From contig CAAGFF010000037.1 of assembly GCA_900769055.1 (NCBI GenBank), positions 1 to 42,966 of the forward strand: 42,966 nt of DNA. Direction: 5' to 3'. Within the stretch, counting starts at the first letter, position 1; each line of letters starts with the position of its first letter. Source of the stretch: an uncultured Prevotella sp. (GTDB taxonomy: Bacteria; Bacteroidota; Bacteroidia; Bacteroidales; Bacteroidaceae). The position numbers were made by a program, and so were the translations under genes. Under the pieces are notes generated by a model. The model made no database searches. It saw only the letters and a program-made list of their open reading frames with translations, and was not told the origin of the DNA. Of the stretch, positions 7,785-15,981 are shown in pieces.

Positions 7785-10358
7785 ATGAGAATTATTTCAA
7801 CGACATTATCACGCCTTTCCCATGGCCTCATGTCATGGTTTCCTGTCCGGATGCCGCATGTCTGTCTGGCAGCGGCTTTCCTGTTTCTTATGATGCCATT
7901 GTCTGCCGCTGAGCGTTTCATATCGTTCGGCCGTGGCGACATACACCTCAATGCCGGTGGCCGCACATGCGTGGCATACAGCAGTGGTGACTGCCGCGGC
8001 GTGTCGCGTGCGGTGCAGTCGCTCGCCTCAGATATAAAGAGCGTCTGTGGCGCCGATGTCACCCTGTCGCCCGACGATGCCTCGTCTGCCACGATTGTCA
8101 TAGGCACCATAGGCCATTCTCCCCTCATCGACCGCATGGCGAGAGAAGGAGTCAAGCCGCTCCAGATGCTTTCAGGCAAGCGTGAGCAGTATGTCATAAC
8201 CTCTGTGGCAGGGAAGATAGTCATAGCGGGCAGCGACCGCCGTGGCACAATATATGGCATCTACGAGCTTTCAAGGCAGATGGGTGTCTCGCCATGGTAT
8301 TACTGGATGGATGTCCCGACAGACCATCACGACAATGTATACATGAGAGCCGGCGTGTACACTGACGGCGAGCCAGTGGTCAGATACCGCGGAATATTCC
8401 TCAATGACGAGGCGCCATGCCTTACATCGTGGGTGAAAAACACCTTCGGGACAGAGTATGGCGGCCATGAGTTCTATGAGCGTGTCTTCGAACTTATACT
8501 CCGCCTGAAGGGCAATATGCTGTGGCCTGCCATGTGGGGCTGGGCGTTCTACGCCGATGACCCTGAGAACAGACGTCTCGCGTACGAGATGGGCGTCGTC
8601 ATAGGGACATCACACCACGAGCCCATGGCCCGCAACCACCAGGAGTGGGCACGCCACCGCAAGGAATACGGCGCATGGAACTACAATACCAACCGTGAGA
8701 CAATAAAGCGTTTCTTCCGTGAGGGAATAGAGCGCATGAAAGGCACTGACGACATTGTCACCATCGGTATGCGTGGCGATGGCGACGAGGCGATGAGCGC
8801 GGAGGCAGACACAAAGCTCCTCATGGAGATTGTCGCTGACCAGCGGAAGATAATAAAGGATGTCACACGCCGCCCGGCAAAGGAAACACCACAGGTATGG
8901 GCGCTGTACAAGGAGGTGCTCGACTATTATGACAAGGGCATGCGTGTGCCTGACGATGTCATCATGCTGCTGTGCGACGACAACTGGGGCAATGTCCGCC
9001 GTGTGCCGACAGCCAAGGAGCGCAAGCACAAGGGAGGCTGGGGATTGTACTACCATGTAGACTATGTCGGCGCGCCCCGCAACACGAAATGGCTCAATGT
9101 GACCCCTATACAGAACATGTGGGAGCAGCTGACTCTCGCCGCTGACTATGGCATAGAGAGCCTCTGGATTCTCAATGTCGGAGACCTCAAGCCCATGGAA
9201 TATCCCATCACGCTGTTCCTCGACATGGCATGGAACCCCAAGCGCTACACCATTGACAATATCCTCGGCCACACACACGACTTCTGCCGTGAGGCTTTCG
9301 GAGAATCACAGGCTGAGGAGGCGGCACGCATACTGAACCTCCTCTGCAAGTATAACGGCCGTGTGACAGCCGAGATGATGGACAAGGACACATATAACGC
9401 CGAGACGGGAGAGTGGCAGAGAGTGGTCACAGAATACACCGAGCTGGAGCGTGACGCCCTGAACCAGTTCGTGACGCTTCCCGAGCCTATGCGCGACGCA
9501 TACCGCCAGCTGATTCTCTTCCCCGTCCAGGCTATGGGCAATCTATGCCGTATGTACCAGGCACAGGCCATGAACCATCTCCTCGCCGCCGCCGGCAACC
9601 CCGACGCCAACTGCTGGGCAGAGAAGGTAAGGGAGTGTTTCAAGCGCGACTCGCTCCTCTGCGACTATTACAACACGAAGATGGCAGGCGGAAAATGGAA
9701 CGGGATGATGACCCAGAAGCACATTGGCTACACAACGTGGAACGACAATTTCCCATGCGACCGCATGCCTGAGGTGAAGACTGTCACCACCACCGGCGGC
9801 GGAAACAATATCTTCACTGCCAAGGATGGAGTAGCTGTCATGGAAGCCCCGCATTATTATGCAGCGACACCATCGGCCACAGCAGCATGGACCGAGCTGC
9901 CGTATATGGGCCGCACACTGGGCGGAATGGCACTCATGCCATACACAGAGCCTGTCGGCGGAGCATGGATAGAATACCGCTTCGAGACGGCTGAGGGGGA
10001 TGTCAAGGCCGACTCGGTGGACGTACGCATCGTCGTGAAGTCAACACTCGACTTCCTGAACAAGGGCGGACACGTCTACGATGTGTCATTGGACGGCTCT
10101 GCACCTGTCTCCGTGAACTTCAACTCCATGCTCAACGAGAAGCCGGAGAATATCTACAGCATATACTACCCCACTATAGCCCGCCGCGTCGTGGAGAGTG
10201 TCGTGCGCCTGCCGATAAAGAGAGGTGCCGCCACACACAGCATAAAGATTATCCCCCGCGACCCCGGCATAGTCTTCGAGAAAGTCGTAGTGGATATGGG
10301 AGGCTATGTCTCCAGCTATCTGTTCATGGACGAGTCGCCACGCAGACAAGAGAAATAA
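7785..10358 (+). CDS. GH115 xylan alpha-1,2-glucuronidase
   Basis: This protein of up to 857 residues is predicted to remove glucuronic or 4-O-methylglucuronic acid from internal xylose residues of xylan. A secretion signal precedes AERFISFG. The ATG at 7851 would give a more standard signal peptide (MPHVCLAAAFLFLMMPLSAA), so the true start may be there. GH115-typical stretches include YVITSVAGKIVIAGSDRRGTIYG, PVVRYRGIFLNDEAP, LKGNMLWPAMWGWAF, TIGMRGDGDEAM and LLCDDNWGNVR, followed by the SLWILNVGDLKPMEYP region. The length matches a complete enzyme with its C-terminal beta domain. It is followed not by another enzyme gene but by the RAYT repeat island. GH67 and GH35 genes resume in the same direction 1.5 kb downstream. 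The family call is strong. I have not assigned catalytic residues by number. Confidence 0.93.
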   Translation: MRIISTTLSRLSHGLMSWFPVRMPHVCLAAAFLFLMMPLSAAERFISFGRGDIHLNAGGRTCVAYSSGDCRGVSRAVQSLASDIKSVCGADVTLSPDDASSATIVIGTIGHSPLIDRMAREGVKPLQMLSGKREQYVITSVAGKIVIAGSDRRGTIYGIYELSRQMGVSPWYYWMDVPTDHHDNVYMRAGVYTDGEPVVRYRGIFLNDEAPCLTSWVKNTFGTEYGGHEFYERVFELILRLKGNMLWPAMWGWAFYADDPENRRLAYEMGVVIGTSHHEPMARNHQEWARHRKEYGAWNYNTNRETIKRFFREGIERMKGTDDIVTIGMRGDGDEAMSAEADTKLLMEIVADQRKIIKDVTRRPAKETPQVWALYKEVLDYYDKGMRVPDDVIMLLCDDNWGNVRRVPTAKERKHKGGWGLYYHVDYVGAPRNTKWLNVTPIQNMWEQLTLAADYGIESLWILNVGDLKPMEYPITLFLDMAWNPKRYTIDNILGHTHDFCREAFGESQAEEAARILNLLCKYNGRVTAEMMDKDTYNAETGEWQRVVTEYTELERDALNQFVTLPEPMRDAYRQLILFPVQAMGNLCRMYQAQAMNHLLAAAGNPDANCWAEKVRECFKRDSLLCDYYNTKMAGGKWNGMMTQKHIGYTTWNDNFPCDRMPEVKTVTTTGGGNNIFTAKDGVAVMEAPHYYAATPSATAAWTELPYMGRTLGGMALMPYTEPVGGAWIEYRFETAEGDVKADSVDVRIVVKSTLDFLNKGGHVYDVSLDGSAPVSVNFNSMLNEKPENIYSIYYPTIARRVVESVVRLPIKRGAATHSIKIIPRDPGIVFEKVVVDMGGYVSSYLFMDESPRRQEK

Positions 10359-10387
10359 GGGTGGAGATTGAAACTGTAATATATGCG

Positions 10388-10679
10388 CATGATGTTCAAT
10401 GCCAACAGAATTATGTCCAGCGCGCCCTGAAAGCACATGATATTCAATGCCAACAGAATTATGTCCAGCGCGCCCTGAAAGCACGTGATGTTCAATGCCA
10501 ACAGCATTGATGTCCAGCGCGCCCTGAAAGCACATGATGTTCAATACCAACAGCATTGATGTCCAGCGCGCCCTGAAAGGGCATGATGTTCAATACCAAC
10601 AGCATTGATGTCCAGCGCGCCCTGAAAGCACATGATGTTCAATACCAACAGCATTGATGTCCAGCGCGCCCTGAAAGGG
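10388..10679. repeat. Six-copy tandem array (48/49 bp) left of the transposase
   Basis: The units start at 10388, 10436, 10484, 10533, 10582 and 10631. The first two are 48 bp and the others 49 bp. Each contains a catgatgttcaat box, a ccaacag box and gtccagcgcgccctgaaag. The GCCCTGAAAGGGC palindrome is complete at the end of copies four and six. Copies are over 90 percent alike, so the array expanded recently. Apparent ORFs across it on the minus strand exist only because the 48-bp period preserves frame. Confidence 0.9.
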
Positions 10680-11360
10680 CAACAAGCGCATAGCCCAGGG
10701 CATCGCCCTGGGTCAATAGAACAGAGTTAATGACGCCCTGAAAGGGCAAAAGCGTAATAATGAATATATGGCACAGTCGTTAAGTAAGATTTATATCCAT
10801 CTGATATTTCATATCAAGACCACAAGCCAGCAGATTAGCGTGGAGGATTTGGATAGAGTACATTCATACATAGGAGAGTTGGTCAACACCACAGGATGCA
10901 CTGTGATTCAGGTGGGTGGAGTGAAAGATCACGTCCACATACTATTCTTGCTTTCAAAGAACGAATCCATATCCCACATTGTCGAAGAGATAAAGCGTAA
11001 CAGCAGCAGATGGATTAAGTCCATCGGCAAGCGTTATGACAGATTCGAATGGCAAGGTGGTTACGCCGCATTCTCTGTGAGCCAATCGGTTGTCGATAAG
11101 ACCTTGCAATATATCAAATCTCAGAAGGAGCACCATGAGAGGCATACGTTCCAGGACGAATACAAGGAGTTCCTGCATCTATACGGTATAAGTTATGACG
11201 AGCGATATTTGTTTAGCGACTGATGGTTTTGCGGCATATTCATCCCGAGATATACGCTTTTGCCCTTTCAGGGCGACATCCCACCGTACTCATAAACCCA
11301 GGGTGTCGCTTCGCTCTGCCCTGGGCTATGCGCTTGTTGCCCTTTCAGGGCGCGCTGGAC
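10659..11360. mobile_element. RAYT/IS200-like element with about 100-bp inverted flanks
   Basis: The left flank (10659-10757) and right flank (11254-11360) are inverted copies. Both contain gtccagcgcgccctg, aacaagcgcatagccc, a cagggca...ccctggg hairpin and a second gccctgaaagggc followed by aaaagcgta. The transposase gene lies between them. REP-associated tyrosine transposases are known to sit between inverted REP-like palindromes, and this fits that design. A single-strand HUH transposase would recognise the hairpins. Confidence 0.8.
10768..11223 (+). CDS. Y1 HUH transposase, IS200-like / REP-associated tyrosine transposase
   Basis: This complete 151-residue protein has the HUH pair His55-Val-His57 (VKDHVHILF) and the single catalytic Tyr115 in DKTLQYIKSQKEHH, with the usual GGYAAFSVS lead-in. 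The N-terminus (KIYIHLIFHIK) matches the first beta strand of the family. It would nick single-stranded DNA and form a 5-prime phosphotyrosine link. It lies between inverted palindromic flanks and next to REP-like arrays, which favours RAYT over a self-mobile IS200, although the two cannot be split by length alone. No TnpB accompanies it. The gene is intact, so the repeats around it may still be mobilised. It interrupts the GH115-GH67 gene order. Confidence 0.9.
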   Translation: MAQSLSKIYIHLIFHIKTTSQQISVEDLDRVHSYIGELVNTTGCTVIQVGGVKDHVHILFLLSKNESISHIVEEIKRNSSRWIKSIGKRYDRFEWQGGYAAFSVSQSVVDKTLQYIKSQKEHHERHTFQDEYKEFLHLYGISYDERYLFSD

Positions 11361-11368
11361 ACAATGAT

Positions 11369-11737
11369 GTTGGCGTGAGCGATACAGTTGGCCGTCTGCC
11401 TAATGCCCTCTCAAGGCGCAATGGAAACAACGCCGTTGGCGTGAGCGATACAGTTGGTAGTCTGCCTAATGCCCTTTCAGGGCGCGCTGCTCTCGATGCC
11501 GTTGGCGTGAGCGATACAGTTGGCCGTCTGCCTAATGCCCTCTCAGGGCGCAATGGAAACAACGCCGTTGGAGTGAGCGATACAGTTGGTAGTCTGCCTA
11601 ATGCCCTTTCAGGGCGCGCTGCTCTCGATGCCGTTGGAGTGAGCGATACAGTTGGTAATCTGCCTAATGCCCTTTCAGGGCGCGCTGCTCTCGATGCTAT
11701 TGGCGCGTGCGATGCCTTGGGCTGTGCGCTTAATCCC
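11369..11737. repeat. 66-bp tandem array right of the transposase
   Basis: Five full units start at 11369, 11435, 11501, 11567 and 11633, and a decayed partial unit ends near 11737. Each unit has gttggmgtgagcgatacagt, a tctgcctaatgccc box and the TTTCAGGGCG half-palindrome. Two sub-types alternate: caatggaaacaacgcc in units 1 and 3, and cgctgctctcgatgcc in units 2, 4 and 5. The period is a multiple of three, so an open frame runs across it in both directions. I treat this as non-coding. Confidence 0.88.
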
Positions 11738-11843
11738 ATCATATCACAATGGAAAAATCATAGCCATCCTGACCAATAAAACCAACCACATAAAATCAGT
11801 AACACCATCCACCATTTCAAACTAACAATCCAAAACAACCCAT

Positions 11844-13727
11844 ATGAGACACCTAATAATCTCTCTCCTCGCCCTTGTGGCGATGACATCCTATGCAGAA
11901 GACGGCTCACGCCTCTGGATGCGTTATAAAGACGGTGGCACGGCCGCTGTCACTCTCCCCGTGCAGCACAGCCAGACAGCCAACATAGCCGCACGCGAGC
12001 TGCAGACTTACTGGCACGGAGGCTCTGTCACGATGAAGACCACCCCAGCATCACACATGGCCGACGGGGCATACACCATCAGCTATGACGCGGACACGAC
12101 ACGTGTCACAGCCCGCACCGACACCGGACTGCTATATGCCGCCTACGACATGCTGCGCCGACAGGCTCTCGGTATGCCACAAGAGGGGTGTGTGACAGAA
12201 ACGCCACGCTTCCAGATGCGTATGCTGAACCACTGGGACAACCTCGACGGGAGCATAGAGCGCGGATATGCCGGCAAGAGCATATTCACATGGTTCAGCC
12301 TCGACAAGGCGAAGATTGAGGCGTACGCCCGTGCCAACGCCTCGATAGGCATCAACGCCACAGTGCTCAACAACGTCAACGCATCGCCCAAGATGCTCAC
12401 GGCAGAGTATCTCCGCGAGGTGAGGACAATAGCCGACATACTGCGCCCATACGGCTTGAGGGTATACCTCTCGGTCAATTTCGCCACTCCGATGTCGCTC
12501 GGCCACACACGCACTGCCGACCCACTGGACAAGTCTGTCTGCCGCTGGTGGACAAGGAAGGCACGCGAGATATACCGCCTGATACCTGATTTCGGCGGAT
12601 TCCTCGTCAAGGCAAACTCTGAGGGACAGCCCGGACCGGGCGATTATGGCCGCTCGCACGCCGAGGGTGCCAACATGCTCGCCAGAGCCCTGAAGCCCCA
12701 TGGAGGGCAGGTGATATGGCGGAGCTTCGTCTACGGAGCCAACCACAAGGGCGAGGACAGGGTGAAGCAGGCAGTAAGCGAGTTTGAGCCATGCGACGGA
12801 CTGTTCCTCGACAATGTCATCCTACAGTCGAAGAACGGCCCGCTCGACTTCCAGCCACGTGAGCCCTATGCGCCCATCTTCGACCGTATCAGCAAGACGA
12901 CCCAGATGGCTGAGCTGCAGATAACACAGGAGTATCTCGGCCAGTCGCTCCATCTCGTCTATCTCGCACCGATGTGGAAGGAGTTCTTCTCGTTCGTATC
13001 GCCCGACAAGCTGCGCGGAGTGGCAGGCGTGGCGAATATCGGTGACGACAAGAACTGGTGTGGCCACCACTTCTCACAAGCCAACTGGTACGCCTACGGA
13101 CGGCTCGCATGGGACCCCGACCTCTCAGCGGAGGATATCGCGAGGGAGTGGATAGGACAGACATTCGACGCCGACAGCACCTTCACTACCGCCGTCACAG
13201 ACATCATGATGACAAGCCGCGAGGCATGTGTCGACTATATGATGCCACTCGGCCTGCACCATATCTTCATGTTCGACCACCACTATGGGCCTGAGCCACA
13301 GGGTTTCAAGGCCGAGTATCCGCTTGAGTGGTGCCCCGTCTATTACCACAACGCCAGCAAGGACGGCATAGGATTCGACCGCACACAGAAGAGCGGCTCA
13401 GGCGCGACAGCACAGTACCGCCAGCCATACGCACAGCTCTACGAGAACATAAGCACCTGTCCGGAGCAGTATCTGCTATGGTTCCACCATCTGCCATGGG
13501 ATTACAGGATGAACAACGGCATGACACTCTGGGAGAACATCTGCAAGAGATACGACGAGGGAGTGCGCATGACACATCTCTACCGCACAGCATGGAGCGG
13601 ACTGAGATATGCCGTGGACAGCCAGAGATGGAAGGAAGTGGACGAGAGACTCGCCGAGCAGACACGCAGCGCAGAGGAATGGCGGGCAACATGTACAGAA
13701 TATTTCAACGCGAAACGAACAGAATAA
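11844..13727 (+). CDS. GH67 alpha-glucuronidase
   Basis: This secreted enzyme of 627 residues should release 4-O-methylglucuronic acid from the non-reducing end of aldouronic acids (short xylo-oligosaccharides). The signal peptide is about residues 1-18 (ending SYA). An N-terminal beta domain (about 25-120) precedes the (beta/alpha)8 barrel. Family motifs are NHWDNLDGSIERGYAGKS, VKANSEGQPGPGDYGR with Glu260 as the general acid, GPLDFQPREP with Asp335, and MAELQITQEYLGQ with Glu363. The spacing of these three agrees with the known GH67 triad. The ATG at 11844 sits directly before a normal signal sequence. No promoter was seen in the 65 bp between the repeat island and the start, so it may be read through from upstream. 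GH35 follows 101 bp later. Having both GH115 and GH67 covers polymer and oligomer substrates. Confidence 0.95.
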   Translation: MRHLIISLLALVAMTSYAEDGSRLWMRYKDGGTAAVTLPVQHSQTANIAARELQTYWHGGSVTMKTTPASHMADGAYTISYDADTTRVTARTDTGLLYAAYDMLRRQALGMPQEGCVTETPRFQMRMLNHWDNLDGSIERGYAGKSIFTWFSLDKAKIEAYARANASIGINATVLNNVNASPKMLTAEYLREVRTIADILRPYGLRVYLSVNFATPMSLGHTRTADPLDKSVCRWWTRKAREIYRLIPDFGGFLVKANSEGQPGPGDYGRSHAEGANMLARALKPHGGQVIWRSFVYGANHKGEDRVKQAVSEFEPCDGLFLDNVILQSKNGPLDFQPREPYAPIFDRISKTTQMAELQITQEYLGQSLHLVYLAPMWKEFFSFVSPDKLRGVAGVANIGDDKNWCGHHFSQANWYAYGRLAWDPDLSAEDIAREWIGQTFDADSTFTTAVTDIMMTSREACVDYMMPLGLHHIFMFDHHYGPEPQGFKAEYPLEWCPVYYHNASKDGIGFDRTQKSGSGATAQYRQPYAQLYENISTCPEQYLLWFHHLPWDYRMNNGMTLWENICKRYDEGVRMTHLYRTAWSGLRYAVDSQRWKEVDERLAEQTRSAEEWRATCTEYFNAKRTE

Positions 13728-13828
13728 CACCATCCCCCACATCACGTCGGGCTGCCAGAAGGCAGACTGCCGCAGTGTGGGGGATAATAATATCAGACTT
13801 ATTGTTAACCCTAAACCAGACACAAGCT

Positions 13829-15478
13829 ATGAGACGAACCTTTCTGCTGGCAGCCCTTCTCGCTGTCCTTCCATTTGCCATGAACGCCAAGGTGAGCCTT
13901 GTCAGCCGTGGCACGAGAGCGCATATAGAGATAGACGGCAAGCCCATGCTCATCCTCGCAGGCGAGCTGAGCAACTCTGCCGCAACATGCCGTGAGGACA
14001 TCGCCGCCGTAATGCCACGCATGAAAGCCATCGGCATGAACACTGTCCTTGTCCCGGCACAGTGGGACCTCCTCGAACCCATTGAGCGGCAGTATGACTT
14101 CTCGCTCATCGACGAGACCATAATGCGCGCCCGGGAGAACGGACTGAAAGTCATATTCCTATGGTTCGGGGCATGGAAGAACTCCATGTCGTGCTACGCC
14201 CCGCTATGGTTCAAGAGCGACACGAAGCGTTTCCCGCGCGCTATGACACGCAGCGGCAAGCCACTCGAGATAGCCAGCGCCTTCTCAGAGAATGTCTTCC
14301 AGGCTGACCGCCGCGCCTTCATGGCCCTCGTAGGGCATATAGCCAGCATAGACAACGAAGACCATACAGTCATCATGATACAGGTGGAGAACGAGATAGG
14401 AATGCTGGAGGACGCGCGTGACCACTCGCCACAGGCGGAAAAAGCCTACTCAGGCGTCGTCCCCAACGCCATGCTGAAGGCCGTCAAGGCTAAGAGCGGC
14501 TCAACATGGGGCGAGGTCCTCACACATGACGCCTACGGCGATGAGCAGTTCATGGCCTACTGGTATGCGGCCTATGTGGAGCGTCTCGCTGCCGAGGCGA
14601 AGACGGTGCTTGACATCCCGATGTTCGTCAACGCCGCCATGAACAGCCGCGGACGCCGCCCGGGAGAATACCCATCGGCCGGCCCACTCGCCCATCTGAA
14701 GGATATATGGCACGCCGCGGCACCACATATCGACCTCCTCGCACCCGACATCTACGACACAGGCTTCAAGCAGTGGGCAGAGCGATATGCCCTGCCAGAC
14801 AACCCACTCTTCATACCCGAGTCACGCTGCTGCCCGAACAGCGGTGTGCGAGCGCTCTACACCATGGGCGAGCACGAGGCTGTGGGATTCTCACCGTTCG
14901 CCATCGACCAGTCGTCGGCCGGCGAGCAAAGGGAGGTGAGACAGGCTTACAGCATCATTGACAAGCTGCGACCACTCCTCATGACACACCGCGCGACAGG
15001 GAGAGTGCGCGGAGTGCTCCTCGATGCCGAGGACCGCGAGACAGTCATCGACGACGGGCAGACAATACTGACCTGCCGGCACTACCTCACCCTGCCATGG
15101 GACCCCCGCGCCAAAGACGGCTCTCCATGGCGCGAGGGCGGCGCGATAATCATACGCACAGCGAAGAATGAATATGTCATTGCCGGAAGCGGAGTCGTCG
15201 TCGACTTCAAGACAAAGACTGAGAAAGAGCAGGACGAGCGCGCTGTGCTCGGCGAGGACGGATTCGCAGACAAGGGCAACGGCGCCGACACAGCCGCCAC
15301 GAGACGATTCACAGGAAAGCGGAAGGGCATCGGCGCTGTCGACGAGGTAAGCGTAAATGACGATGGCTCGCTAAGATATATACGCCGCCATAATGGCGAC
15401 CAGAGCCATCAGGGACGCCACGCACGCATCTCAGTCGACGACTATAAGATTCTTCGCGTCACACTTTACGAGTATTAA
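13829..15478 (+). CDS. GH35-type beta-galactosidase-like enzyme with DUF5597-like C-terminus
   Basis: This is a secreted protein of 549 residues. The signal peptide is about residues 1-20 (ending NAK). The barrel shows IQVENEIGML with Glu189 as the likely acid/base and NPLFIPESRCC with Glu331 as the likely nucleophile, the GH35 pattern in Bacteroidetes and Cellvibrio-type enzymes. The C-terminal third (about 400-549) resembles the DUF5597 beta domain found in this subgroup. The open frame runs back to 13328 inside GH67, but the real start is the ATG at 13829, which directly precedes the signal peptide. It follows GH67 by 101 bp and probably shares its transcript. A hairpin terminator follows. 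In this context it may remove galactose from hemicellulose side chains, but the substrate is inferred and alpha-arabinosidase activity is also possible. Confidence 0.85.
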   Translation: MRRTFLLAALLAVLPFAMNAKVSLVSRGTRAHIEIDGKPMLILAGELSNSAATCREDIAAVMPRMKAIGMNTVLVPAQWDLLEPIERQYDFSLIDETIMRARENGLKVIFLWFGAWKNSMSCYAPLWFKSDTKRFPRAMTRSGKPLEIASAFSENVFQADRRAFMALVGHIASIDNEDHTVIMIQVENEIGMLEDARDHSPQAEKAYSGVVPNAMLKAVKAKSGSTWGEVLTHDAYGDEQFMAYWYAAYVERLAAEAKTVLDIPMFVNAAMNSRGRRPGEYPSAGPLAHLKDIWHAAAPHIDLLAPDIYDTGFKQWAERYALPDNPLFIPESRCCPNSGVRALYTMGEHEAVGFSPFAIDQSSAGEQREVRQAYSIIDKLRPLLMTHRATGRVRGVLLDAEDRETVIDDGQTILTCRHYLTLPWDPRAKDGSPWREGGAIIIRTAKNEYVIAGSGVVVDFKTKTEKEQDERAVLGEDGFADKGNGADTAATRRFTGKRKGIGAVDEVSVNDDGSLRYIRRHNGDQSHQGRHARISVDDYKILRVTLYEY

Positions 15479-15513
15479 CCACCATCCCTGAGAATACTCC
15501 CCCAAGACCATCC

Positions 15514-15550
15514 ATCGGGCCAGAAATGCCACAAGCATTCATGGTCCGAT
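15514..15550 (+). terminator. Hairpin after the GH67-GH35 gene pair
   Basis: The arms atcgggcca (15514-15522) and tggtccgat (15542-15550) pair with one G-U, and the inner gaaatgc/gcattc extends the stem. A short TTCATT follows, 36 bp past the GH35 stop. A second hairpin (gagcctgtca / tggcaggctc) lies at 15600-15630. Confidence 0.5.
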
Positions 15551-15787
15551 TTCATTATGCGCAGTGGCTTCGGGATTATTATCCGTAACCAGAGCCAATG
15601 AGCCTGTCATGAGCACTGTATGGCAGGCTCAAGAAGCACCTCTCACAGCCCCATCCAGCACAAACCGGATAATTGAGGATAGGACAATAAAACTGTAAGC
15701 ACAGGCCGCCTCAGGAGTTGCAATATGAAAGCTGGGGAATAAAGAAAGGAATTGAGCCCAAATCGGTTATTGGATTTGGGAAAAATG

Positions 15788-15865
15788 CTGTCCGGCAAAC
15801 AGTCTTAACCCCCTCTTGAAACGTAGAAAACCAATCAAGCTGTGTTAAGACTATTTACCGGACAG
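15788..15865. repeat. Short inverted-repeat element (CTGTCCGGYAAAYAGTC ends)
   Basis: 22-bp arms at 15788-15809 and 15844-15865 match at 20 of 22 positions as inverted repeats, with a 34-base centre. A related pair occurs at 32643-32694. It is non-coding. The rest of the 15551-15981 gap holds a small hairpin at 15757-15780 and no gene that I can support. Confidence 0.65.
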
Positions 15866-15981
15866 TAATACTATTTTGAATATCTAATAATAAAGTAAAA
15901 TAAATATACCAAGAGTATGCACGGAAAGGAATGCGGGAATTTACTTCATAAACCATTCATCCAATGACCATTGCAGAGACT

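Noticed and set aside
10086..10556. Minus-strand frames with 16-residue repeats over the left array
   Set aside because: These are products of the 48/49-bp repeat period, and partly antisense to GH115.
10388..10679. CRISPR array
   Set aside because: The repeats have no unique spacers: the whole unit is conserved, no cas genes are near, and a RAYT gene explains the palindromes.
11195..11779. 194-residue open frame with 22-residue repeats (VGVSDTVG...)
   Set aside because: It is the 66-bp REP-like array read in frame; both strands stay open for the same reason and there is no protein family or signal.
13328..13828. N-terminal extension of the GH35 frame
   Set aside because: It lies inside GH67 in another frame; the signal peptide starts at 13829.
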